The translations under genes were made by a program, and so were the position numbers. 64,000 nucleotides of DNA from Progne subis subis (lineage: Eukaryota; Chordata; Aves; Passeriformes; Hirundinidae): positions 2,069,501 to 2,133,500 of the forward strand of contig JAKJHU010000062.1 of the NCBI GenBank assembly GCA_022316685.1, in the 5' to 3' direction. Position 1 is the stretch's first letter. Each line of letters opens with the position of its first letter. Under the pieces are notes generated by a model. It saw only the letters and a list, made by a program, of their open reading frames with translations. It was not told the DNA's origin and did no database searches. This document shows, in pieces, positions 38,199-50,100 of the stretch.

Positions 38199-41100
38199 GT
38201 AAGGCTGTGCCTCTGGCTTGCATTTCATGGACAAAACAGTGTTGTGCTTCCTTCTTTAGGCTTTCATTTCAGATAGAGCCATAATCAGTAGATGCCATTG
38301 GAATTATAATTTTTTTTTTCTGCAGAAGAGCGAGAGGTTCGCAAAGCGCAGGAACCAAAGCGACAGATATCATCAGACTGATTTCTGTGTTAGCTCGAGG
38401 GACAACTCTGTTCCTGCATGGACTCATCTGGAACAGGAAAATAAATTGCTGTAGCCATAACATCCTTATTGTGTTACTCAGAGAGGCCTTTGTGTGCCGG
38501 AGATGTTTGAGGTTAGCCCTGAGTGAATGCACTTTTATGCATAAAAGATGAGGCTGCCTCTCCCATCTGTGAGAACAGGCTGCTTCCCAGTAAACAGAAC
38601 TGAGCAACTGCTACCTGAAAGTGTTACCTTGCCCAAGGTAGGAGGATGATCCCTGGATCAGGAGCGTGGCACCAGAGCTACAACACTAATGAGAATTTAC
38701 CCATCTGATGCCATCAAGGGACACATGTTCCTGTATGGAGCAGGGGGTCTCTGGTGTTTCTTGCTCCTCATTTGTTGTCCCTTTAAAGTGAACTCATTTA
38801 TCACTCATTCTTGAAACACTCGTAGTCATACTGCCTTTTCACTCGTGTAATGACAGTCTTTTTCAGTTTTTCATTAAGAGCAGTTATAATTGTTAAAAAC
38901 AATCAGCACTTGCGTACACAGGAAAAAAAAACCCCAAATCCTACCCAATTCTTTGGCATAGTCATTATTATTATTATTATTATTATTATTAAGCAGTGAA
39001 GTTTGTTGCCTGAGTTGAGGTGGTATTTATTTGTATACCACGCCCCAGTCATGCGTGATGTCGTATCAATGCAACCAAAGTGAGCTCAGTAAGGCCAGCA
39101 GCCCATGTGAAACATTGTGCCTCCATATCTATGGTGGGGGAAAAATAGCCAGTATTTTGTGCTTTATATATATAAAAATACTGAATATTAAATAATAGTA
39201 AATGAATATTAAGTAATCTGTATTGTGTTTTATATAAAATATCCCTCTGTTACTAATGTTGTAGGTATGTGTTGTCCTGTGTAAGGGGAGGGGGTTTTTT
39301 CAGTGCCTGCCAAATATATCAGTACAGAAGATAATCAGAAATGTTTTCTTCCAGCGGCTACGGCTCCCCAGCGTTTGCTCAGGCAGAGAGGGAGCAGAAT
39401 TCAAGAACAAGTGCAAAAGCTCTCTATGGTAAGGTGGCAAAAACTCTCTAAACTTCTTTGCTAAATAGCTGTTTAAATAAATTTCATTACAAAGTGATTA
39501 TTTATAAAGTGATTATATCATAAAGTGATATATTATAAGGCAATTGTGATGTCGTGGTGGAAATATTTTACACATATTAATCTGAAAGCGTATGTACATA
39601 CACGTGGGTGCGTCTGTCAACTAGATTAAAAAACAAAGTGTTTTTATTCCTGCTAAAGCTAACTAGAAAATGCTCAGTTTCCTACGCAGAGAGCTCCCAC
39701 CTGCTCATTTTCCAGGCAGCATTCATCACAAAGCTCAGAGTGATCCTGCAGATAAGGTGTGCACCAGGGAGAGGGCATTCAAGGGTTTAGCTGTGCTGTG
39801 GCTTTTATTTCTCCTGTACCTCCCTCTGCCTCCCCTGCTAGCAGAAAAGCCACTTGCAGTATTTTCCTTCTTTGACACGAGGATTTAATGGAAATCAGGG
39901 TTGTTGTGGCAGATTTGGAGCCCCACTTGGCGTGCTGTTTCCAGCAGGCTCTGGAGCTGTCAGATGTGATGTTTCCTACGAATTGCCTGCACGTTGTTGC
40001 ACTCACCAGCTACAAACGCTCGTGTTTGCCTTGGCTGTACACTCTACTCCAGCCTAACTCCAAATCACTGCGGAGGAGAAATGTAGTCGTGCTGCTTGCC
40101 AGCCAAATGGCACCATTTTCGGGTCATCCTCCTCCACTGTGGATACATCCCACTGATAGCTGTGCTGGTAATGGAAATAGAAGCAGCAGTCAGGCTGTGA
40201 GAAGTTCTGCTCTGTGAATCTGTGCCTGTTGCTAAATGCTCTTTTGAAGGTCAGTACAATGATGGGGCTGGAAGGACAAGGCTTCCCCTGAGAACTTGGT
40301 CCTGTGCTGGTCTCCTCAGGCATCAGCCAGCTCTGTGCATCTGCCGCTTTTCTGCAGCTTAACCAGCTGGAGAGCTCAAAGAGCAGCGGCCAATAACTGC
40401 AACATCCCAAGCAGTAATCTTTTCTCCCTCCTTTTTGGGGTGGAGTGGTGGCTGGGAGTGACCTCAGAGGTTAGGGGTGTGATGGTGATGCCTTAAGTTT
40501 CAGGTTTAATATATTTCAGGTTCTGTGCTGCCCAGGGTGCAGCTCTGAGCTCACACTCAGGGTCACTCAGCTCTCTGCACACAGCAGGGACACAAAACAA
40601 ATCCTGTTCCTGCTGCACACCAAGGACAACTTTCAGCCCAAAAGCACAAACAAGGGTGGCTGGAGGGAGGAACAAGAAGGATGGGACCTCACAGCCTGGA
40701 GCTGGAATTGGACAATTAAACCCCAATGTGCAAATGGACCAGAACTGATCAAAGTGTGAGACCTCGTGACCCTTTGACCATTTTGTGACCATTTTGTGTC
40801 CATTTTGGGTGTAGCCCTGGCCAGGCCCTGTCCTGCCCAAGGTGGATCCTAAAGGCCTTTCAATAAATCCCTGCTTTATTCTCCAGCTCTACCCAGTCTG
40901 TTCCAGCTCAGCCTTCCCAAGGCATCAATGACAGCATGGTTTGGAATCTTAGAATCATTTTTAAGTTGCAATAGAACTTTAAGATCAGAGAGTCCAACAA
41001 TTAACCCAGCACTGCCAAGCCCACAACCGAACCATGTCCCTAAATATCTCACAAACTCATCTTCTAAACACCTCCAGGGGTTGTGATCCAAGCATGTTCC

Positions 41101-44100
41101 AGTGCTTCACAACCCTTTTGGTGAAAACATTCTTCCAAATATTCAGCCTAAACATTGTACAGCACGTGAACCATTCTGAGTTCAAATTCACTTTGTTTTA
41201 GTGCTGTGCTACAAAAGTCAGTTTCTTGACATAGTGCTGAAGGCAGGAACCGAAACTGAGGAAAATTCTGAGCTGATCATTTTAAAGAGAGATTTCTGCA
41301 TCCTGTATGGGTTCACTCAACAAACTGATTGCAAGTGTTGACAGAAATAGTAGGTGGCAACAGAAACCAGCAAGAGGCATTGCTAAAAACTCTTAGCAGA
41401 TTATTTCTTTATGAGATGCTATGAGAGTGTTGTGATTCCTTTTTCATTTTATGTCATCATCATAATTTTTCAGGAGTAGATGGTTTGAACAGTGTGGCAG
41501 TATCAGTGTCTTAACTGTGTCCTTTAACCTTTGTGTGCTTTTAAAACATCTGTCTGAACTTTTTCTTATCAAACATGATGAGATGGTCACGTGCCAGGAG
41601 AAGGTGGGGTCAAGTGAGTAAATTTGATGCATATAATGGTATTTTTTTACTTCCAAAGGGCTTCTTTGAATTCAGGTGCTAATTGAAAATGCTTGCCATG
41701 AAACTGCTGCGTTGTGGCTCCTGTAAAGTGAATTGTTGTCCTTGGTTCACTTCTGTTGCTGGTAGATATATCACAAAACTGTAGCTGCGGTTGCCAGGGG
41801 CTGAATGAAATGGATAAGTTTTTCTGGAGCTCCAAGTGGATATGTGTAGTCACGGCTTTTAGAGTGGAGTTTGCACATTTTACTCCTTCTGCTGTGTTTT
41901 ATACACATGAAGAACCAGGCTGTTGCTATCACACAGACGTGAGCTGGAGAGAACAAGGAAAACACCTAAAATCTTTCTCAGAATCAGGGCAATTTCATTT
42001 TTCTGATTTTTAGGAACTAAGTTATTCTGTTGCATCCCACATGTGCCTTCCTCTGTAATGTTAAATTTTTTGTGCATGCTGCCCAAACAGGGTGGAAAGC
42101 AGCTGAGTGATACTTGGAATTGTTAAAGTGTGCTGGAAAACGCTCGTTCCAAAGTATTGTATTTAAAATTAATAACTAATTAAATTATTTTATTTGAGTT
42201 TTCATGAGACTGAAATGATATAAATCAGGATGAAGCTGTCTCAGCTTTACTTTTATATCTTGTTGTGTGCATATATTTTAAATGCATGTTTTATATTATT
42301 TAGGTTAATACGGAACGCTCATGGTTTTAATATCTTATACTGGAAAAAATATACGTAATTTTATGTAAAAGTCAAACACAGTGCAGTTTTAAAGTACGAC
42401 CATGTGACATTAGCAGCAGATTTTGCCCATGAAAGTATTCCTATTCTTGGAAAACTTGAGAGTCAATTGGACTAAGCCACCTACTCCTGACTACCAACAA
42501 GTGAAAATGGTACCTGGGCTCCTAAGTGACCACTTGACCTTGAACTCAATTTCTTCCAAGCACTGTAAAGACTAAATTAAAATAAACATAATTATAATTA
42601 TCATCATCATTATTTTAGCCATTATTACTTATTATTACTTATTGTTATATGTGTGTATGTTTATGTGTGTACACAGGCGTGTTTGTGTCCTGGCATGGAG
42701 TTTATGTCTTAGGTGGCATTGCTGAGGTGAGTGATGATTATTCAGTCACCAGACAGAAGGTTGGCCATGGTGCTCTGGGAAAGGAGGCTGGAATATTATT
42801 GGTGTTACCAAGAGTTCAGCTAAAAACCAGACCGGAGCCATCATTATCTCCGATAGTGAAAAACTTCCTTGCAACTGTTTTTTTTTTTACCCCCTGTGTC
42901 AAGTGATCCCTTTGTTTTCACTCATTTCCTTCCTGAAATGAGCTGTTTCCTATTTGCCTGACAGATCTCTCTCTGCACATTTCTGGGGGGGGTTTATTTC
43001 GTCGTTTGCTTCCCGATCCTTCCATCTGAGATGGGTTTTGGCTCCTGCCGTCATCTGTCGTTCTAGCTTTGGCTCCTCCATCTGCCTCGAGCAGTCCTGC
43101 CTGTGGGGAGACGAGCAGCAGTCCCAGGCTGAGCTGGGGCTTTGCCAGCCTCTGACACAACGTGGAGCAGCCCCATTCCTCAGGAGGAATGAACCAGGAG
43201 CCCACCCCAAATTCTCAGACTGTTGTACAGCACAGAACTGGGAGATGTCGCTAGAATTGTCTTTGCGCAGCGCGTTGGGAAGGACTGAGCGTTTTGTGCG
43301 CTGAGTTTATGCTCTCGTGATTCGGAGCTGGAAGCGAAATCTCCTGCGTGTTTTTGCGTTGCCCAAACGCCTCGTTCGGCCCAGGAGCCGCAGCGTAACG
43401 AATTCCGGGAAAGCAGCTCCCAGGCAGGTAAATGAGTGCACGGAAAGCAGCCATCCACCAAACAGGCTCGTGGCATTTCGATTCTCAAATTAATTCGACG
43501 ATTGACTTCTACACAACGCACTTCCTTCGACAGCCAGCTCCGCACAGCCATCAGAGAGAAGCTGCTGGTGTAAATCTCTGAAAGTGATAGTGTTTGCTCC
43601 TCTGAGAAGGAAGCTTGTTTGGAACTGGAGTTCTGACCTTTGGCCCTGGATGTTCAGGTCACGTCTCCAGCACTTTGCTCTGCCTCAAGCTGATTTTTTT
43701 TTAATTTTTTCTTTCCCCCAATTGCCCTGCAATTTTATGCTTAAAGGGTATCAACAATATAGTCCAACGCAGATTAGATGGTAGCAAATTAAGTATTGGG
43801 CTTTTCTGCTCAATGAGGTGTGGAGGTATTTTGTGCTGCCACTCCAGGATTCGTAGAGCAGATTGTGGTGGAGGCTCTCAATCCTTGTCCACGTGGATTG
43901 TCATCAGATTTCAGAGCAGTCTACAGTCCTGTGTCATGTAGAGTCTTTCACTTGGCTGGAAGGTTTTAGTTAAGAGGTTGCTTTTTGTTTTCTGGTGTTT
44001 TGGATGCTTTCAGAAATGAAAATAAGATCAGTAGCTTTCAACCTCTGTCTAAAAACAGAAACATGGCCTGTTCCTGATGATTGGTGAATTCAGTGATTTC

Positions 44101-47100
44101 ACAAAACGTGAACTGCAGTAACATCTGTCCACATCAGGCACCAGGAAGAGTTCTGGTTTCTGTGGGTCAATGTTCCTGTTCCTCTGGAAGCTTTAGTAGC
44201 CAGTAGATCTTGCATTCAGGACCTATAAGTGAAATGCTATGCTGCTTTCCACTTTATTGGCTTTGTGTTTTGAGGATTTTTTTTTTTAAATTAAATTCTT
44301 CTGGGTTGCATTTGCTATAGATTGTGGTTAGGAATTTAACTTGAGTGTCGTCTGCCACGATCCACTCTAAAAAAAATTTTAATCTTGCCAGAGGAAAAAT
44401 CCTTTATGTAAGTGGTGCATATCAGCATATCAGCAGAGTTTGAGCTAACCTGTTATTAAGGCTGCACTGTACTTATAAGTGGCAGATGTAAGAGCTACGA
44501 AGAGTAGAATATACTGGAAAAAAACCTCAATAATTTTGATAGTTTTATTCATCTTTTGATAGTTTTGTGCATCATATCTGGAAGTCTCTTTTGTAGTATT
44601 TTACTTCAGCTTCAATGGCCTCTTCATGCATGAAGGGACCTGTGAGAGGCTGAGATTGATTGGGAGGATTAGGAGGGTGAAACAGAGCATACAGAACATT
44701 ATTTTATTTTCAGTGTCAGGGTTTGACCCCAGCTAGCAACTGAGGACCTCCCCATTTGCTTGCTCATTCCCCCTGTCTCCTCTCTGCAGCAGAATGGGGG
44801 GAGGATTGGAAGAGAAAAAGCAAGGAAAGAAACCTGATGGACCAAGAGAAAGATGGTTTGATAGGTGAAGGAAAGAACAGGGAGGGAAAAGCACTAAATA
44901 ACACAAAGGGATTTACTCACAACCTCCCATAAGCAGAGCAATGCCCAGACTTTCTGGGCAAGGAGTCTTGGGAAAGATGACCTGCCAGTTTTATTGCTGA
45001 GCCAGGATATTAAACAGTATGGCACATCCTTTGGGTCAGCTGTGTCCCCTCTCAGCCCCACTCACTGCAGCAGCAGAATAAGAAACAGAGAAGACTTTTG
45101 ACACCATTCAGCAACAGCTACAACATCCCTGTGTTATCAAAATGATCTCCATCCTAGCCAGACCCAGTACTTCTCAGCACACCAGCAAATTGTGTTGCTC
45201 ATTTTCCACAGAAGACCATGTGCTACTTGCATTTGAAGTTTTGTGTGAAAGGGATGTTTAAAGGTTTCTGTGAAAGCAGTCAGATTAATATTGATCTGTC
45301 ACAGTGACACGTGAAAGAGTTGAGAGATGGAAGCTGCATTTCCAGAAGAATGGCAGTGGGCCATTTTCTTTCCTGTTGGAAAAGAAAAAGAAGTTTTATA
45401 CAGATGAAAAAAAAGCCTCTGAGAGTCGTGTGCTGAGATGTCTCTGCCTTGGAAATGGAAACACAGAAGTGCTGCAGGAAGGAGCAGCAGTCCCTTGTGT
45501 CATCTGGGTGGAGGAGGGCAGAGAACAGCTTTGCAGGCTTTTAGCAGCTTTTCTAGAAGCTCAAGAGGAGCACTTCAGCAGGAGGGGGTGCAAAGCGTTT
45601 GTGTCCTTCCTGATGGCAAGGTGAGAACTTTTGGAGGGTTGTAGGTAGAGCGTGGCACAGGAGCCAAGCACTAGAGCACTAGGAGAAAGCAGAGCTTGAA
45701 GTTTCGTTTTGAGGTACTGGCAAACACCACGGGACAGGGCATGCATTCTAGCTCCCAGGCTTTTTAAATTCCTTTCCTTTTCCTTTTTTTTTTTTTTTTC
45801 CCTCCATTTTTTTCTTCCTCTTTCTTTGTGCTATGTTCACATTATCACTGCAGAGACTATTCTTCCTTCAGAGTGATTCATGCCAGGCAGTCAAGAAAAT
45901 CATACCTCAGGGAGCTGTAAGGGAAAGGAGACCAATTATGAAGCATTGGATTGTAAAAGGTTTAAAAAACAAAGGCTGAAGACAAACCTTTCCACAATGG
46001 AAGAATTTTGCCTGATGCCAGGATTCTTGTTAGAAGACGTATTTTGAAGGGTGAATAATTTCAGGGTGCAGCTGTAGCATCCACCTCCAGATCCTCTCTA
46101 GAGCGTTTCAGTCCCAACTGAAATGTTTTGTTCTACTCTAAATGATAACTTGGGTCTCCAGCAGGTTCTAATTCTCATTCTACCTGCATTAAAGAAATAA
46201 ATTCGTGAAGATGAATTGTTTTAGTGTGGACTCTCGGTTGTTGTGCCCGTACCTTTTGTTTATTAACACAAACATTGATTGACTTCTGTTAAATGTAAAT
46301 TTTATTGAAGCTGTTGTTAATTACAATGTGATAGCAACAAGAACTTTAATTGAATTTGCATTTAATCTCCCCATGGCAGTGTGTGCTGAGCCCCATTCCA
46401 CCCTGTCTGGCTGGGAGTTTAGTGCTGCTCTGGAGGAGGATCTGTTAATTCATGCTGCAAATGGTTTTGAGATTCCTGTCTCAACACAGGACAAAACTCA
46501 GGTGAAACAGAATAAAGAGCCTCCTGCAAAATTTACTCACTGCTTTTTAACCCCTTTGGAGCCTCTGCATATGCCAGACTCTCTTTGTTTATTTAAAGCA
46601 GCTCCAACTGTTACTGTTTGCAGCATTTATAAATTTTACAGTGGATGTAAACTTCCTTACGCTTGTTTAATTGAATAGCATAAAACTTACATTTCTGCTC
46701 ACCTAAAAGAAGATAACACTCCAAACTGAGTATTTGGTGCGTTGTTAATTGGATGGAGTAATTTTTTTTTGTTTGTTTTGTTTTGTTTAAAGCATATATT
46801 CTTTCTTCCTGGACGGTATTTAAGTATCACTTACAGTCCACAGCAGAAGACTGCTAACTGATCCCCTTAGAGGTGCAAATAATTCTGTGGGATTAAACTA
46901 GATACTGCTTTTGAATCCCCTTGTTTTATATAGGAACAGATGGACTTTACTTCTTCAGATCGTCATCCAAACAAAAAAAGAAAGGTAGCAAATCAGACAG
47001 TGCTGCTTTACTGGCTCGGGGTGTGCATGTTGTGTGCGTTGTGCTTGCAAAGACAATCAGCTGGAAATGTGCTCTCAGTGACACGCTGCAAAAGCAGAAA

Positions 47101-50100
47101 TTGTAGATACAGACGGAATAACCAATGTTGGTCCTCCGCCCCAGGATTTCAGAGTAGTGAATAAAGAAAGCAAGGTATCTGTTTTGAAATATTCCCATAG
47201 CTGGCTAAAAATTCTAGGAATTTGTGGTGTTCTTGAATCTTGTTTGCTCTGCACACTTCTCAGCGAGCAGCTGCTGTACAGGATTAGGATGGCTCTGTTG
47301 CCTGAGTGGCATTTGTCACCGTGGGAGGGGGGCTTCAAGCCAGTGATGTATTTCAGAAACTTGTTTTTGGCAAAAAAAAAGAAGGGAAGAGATAACGGTG
47401 TGTTTATGAAATGTGACAAATGCTTCCACAAGAGACATGTGAAAGTGAGGGCACTGCTGCCTTTGCACCTGGAATTCCTGTGTGAAGGAAGCCTGGTCAC
47501 AGAAAAGACCTTTCTAGGGGGGCTTTTATGGACTCCTCACTGCACATCTCTCTATGTCACAGAGCTTGGTAGTATTCAGAATTATTTTTATTTAATTTTG
47601 CAAAATGTAACTTAACCTTCCTGTCAACAAAATCACTTTTATTTTGTCTCCAGCTGCTCCAGGTGCAATGAAATTGATGTATTTTGTATCTACATTTGGT
47701 ATTTTCATCGTATGAAAAAAGAAAATCAAACCACCTGTTTTACTTGAAGATCAGAAATCGAGATTTTTAATGAAATATAGGAAAAAAAAATTACCAACTT
47801 CCATAGTTTTCTTAGACCTCTCTTGGCCATGTCACCTACTGACATTTCACAACAAAGCTCCTGGCGTTCCAGATCAGGCGCTTAAGTGGTTGTAGTGATA
47901 AAAAAACAAACCCAAAACTTCCAAATGTTGCATTCAATTCTTTTTTTTTCCCACTAGAGTTGAAAAGGGCTCTTCAGTATTCATCTAAATTCATTATTTT
48001 GTGGCGTGGGTGTGTGTTGTGTCTTCCTCTCCTGGTTTAACGTGCATCTCTTGTACAGAGAAAAACGCACATAAATGTTTCTGGGTTTGCAGCACTGTGT
48101 TTTGTTAGCTGAAAAATATTCCTGTTTAGAGATCTTTTTGGTGTGTGCATGTATGTTTCCATGCCTATTTCTACATTAGCAATTCAATGAATCCAATACT
48201 TTATGAAGAAATAAAGGATGAGTCAGGGATTTTTTTTTGTGTGTGTGTGTGTGTGCCTTTGTCGTCTCGCAGATTTAACATGAGAATTATTTGTGTACAT
48301 CAGAAAATACTTTTGCTTTCAAGAATGCTCATACAGATACAGTGAGCCCAGTGCTAGTTATCATACTGCTACTGCAGTGGGAAGCCAAAGATTTTAATAA
48401 ATCAGGCTTCCCAAGGCAGTGTTTCCAGTCAGAGCACTGCTCCCCTGCGGTGTCCTGACTCACTGGGTGAGATAAGTGGCTTTTGTGGGCACCCACAGCT
48501 CTCTGTTAACGCTGCTGACGTAAAAATGGTCCTTGTGCTGGGCCATGTGGGGCTGGAGGTGCTTTCTGCTGAAATACAGAAATTCGCCAGAGCTTATCTC
48601 CTCTTCTCGTGCGTACAACTTGTCCAAAGCGCCTCTGAGAAACACTCGAGGCAATGAATGAATAATTTTTCTTTCTTTTCCTCCCATCTCCAGAACAAAG
48701 AAAGAATTATGCACGAGACAGCGTCAGCAGCATATCCGAAACGTCGCAGTACCATGTGGAGGTGAGATGAGAGTGATACACCAGTTACAGCTCTCAGTTA
48801 CCTGGGGTTATTTTTTGCCTGTGTGGGTTTTTTTTTTTGGGGGGGGAGGTTTTTTTGAGGAGACATCAGCTCGAAGACACATGCATCTTCCAAAATATCC
48901 CTCCAGCCCTGGGGTCACTTCAGAACAGATTACACTGAAATGCCTCAAATTCCGTGGCTTTGCCGTAATGGGCTGAAACCTGGATGCAGAAGGATGGAAG
49001 CAAAGTTGTGTGCAGTTTGGCAGGACTCCTCAGCGGAGCACCAGTTCAACATCCTGGGCTGCCCCGTCTCCAAAGCTGCCTCCTTGCAGAGCTGAAGGGC
49101 GCTGTGCTGCTGGCAAGGCACACTGGGTGATGTTTAAAACCAATACTCGTGTCAGATCCGATCAGCAGAGCTGTTAGAATATTCATCAAGTCCCCAGCGA
49201 ATCGCGTACGGGGTGGTTAAATAAATCCTGCCTGCACAGATCCTTCCCCAGGCTGAGGAGCAGAGCGTGTGACTTGCTGCTCTGCAGAATTACTGCTTGC
49301 TGCTCCCATGTTTCAAATATTCAGCCTGAGTGCCTGGATGTAGCCTGCTAAGCACTTTTGGGTGCGGTGCCTCCTTTTTGTAGCCTTGCTTTGGCTCAAA
49401 CTTCCTCTTGCTGCCATCAGACCACTATCAAGGGTTAAGCCAAGTCTGCCAAGCGCCACACGTCCTCAGCTCCTTTGTGCTGGGTTTTAAATCAACTCTG
49501 AATTTTGAGATGATATGCAGAAGACTCCTAATTTCAAGTGCTCCAGTCCTGTGATCAGCCTGCAGATGAATACACGTGCTGGTTCTAATTGCCTGTCTAT
49601 TTTTGTGTGGTTTCTTCATAGCAGTTTTGGTCCTGTACTGGCATAACTATTAGTGCTTCCATTTGGAATCTAAGCATTCCTGGGTGAGCAGCCAGTAGAG
49701 ACTTTGTTTCACTTTACTTCTTTTAAATACTTTGATTATATGCGGTTTACACCTACTTTCTCCTCTGTAATTACCGTGTGCTGTTATCCTGTAACGGAAG
49801 AAAGCACAGTTAATTCTTTTTTTTATTGTTGTTATAATTTTTAATATTTTTTTGAGTTATTTAGAAGGCAGATATGTAGGCATACATTAAATGTGGTTCG
49901 GCTTGAATGAGTGTCACCAGATCTTCAATTAGAATGTGAGGGTGGATTTATGCCTGAACAAAATGAAAGCATTTTGTGTCATTTCTTGCACGGCTGGCAT
50001 GCCAAAGGAGAAACTGCCACAGCCATGATGACAGGGGAGCTACCTGAGGTGATGTTTGTGAGGTACTGTTTAGTTTCCAGGCCGTTAATTGGATCTGGAG

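Larger units (their letters stand above)
39429..48693 (+). other. EPS8: EPS8 intron between coding exons 2 and 3
   Basis: 9265 bp, GT-AG, phase 1, the largest intron inside the coding part of the window. It holds the sense LTR copy B, an antisense CR1, a CpG-dense patch at 43238-43553 and an antisense ERVL-like LTR. It also contains AT-rich degenerate repeats at 39480-39540, an ATT/ATC-rich stretch at 42595-42650, a poly(T) tract near 45784-45801 and a (GT)n at 48232-48256. Open frames at 45304-45624, 46328-46678 and 47157-47615 match nothing I know. Confidence 0.9.

Noticed and set aside
45304..45624. 106-codon + strand open frame in the large EPS8 intron
   Set aside because: No similarity I can recognise and no convincing splice context; consistent with chance.
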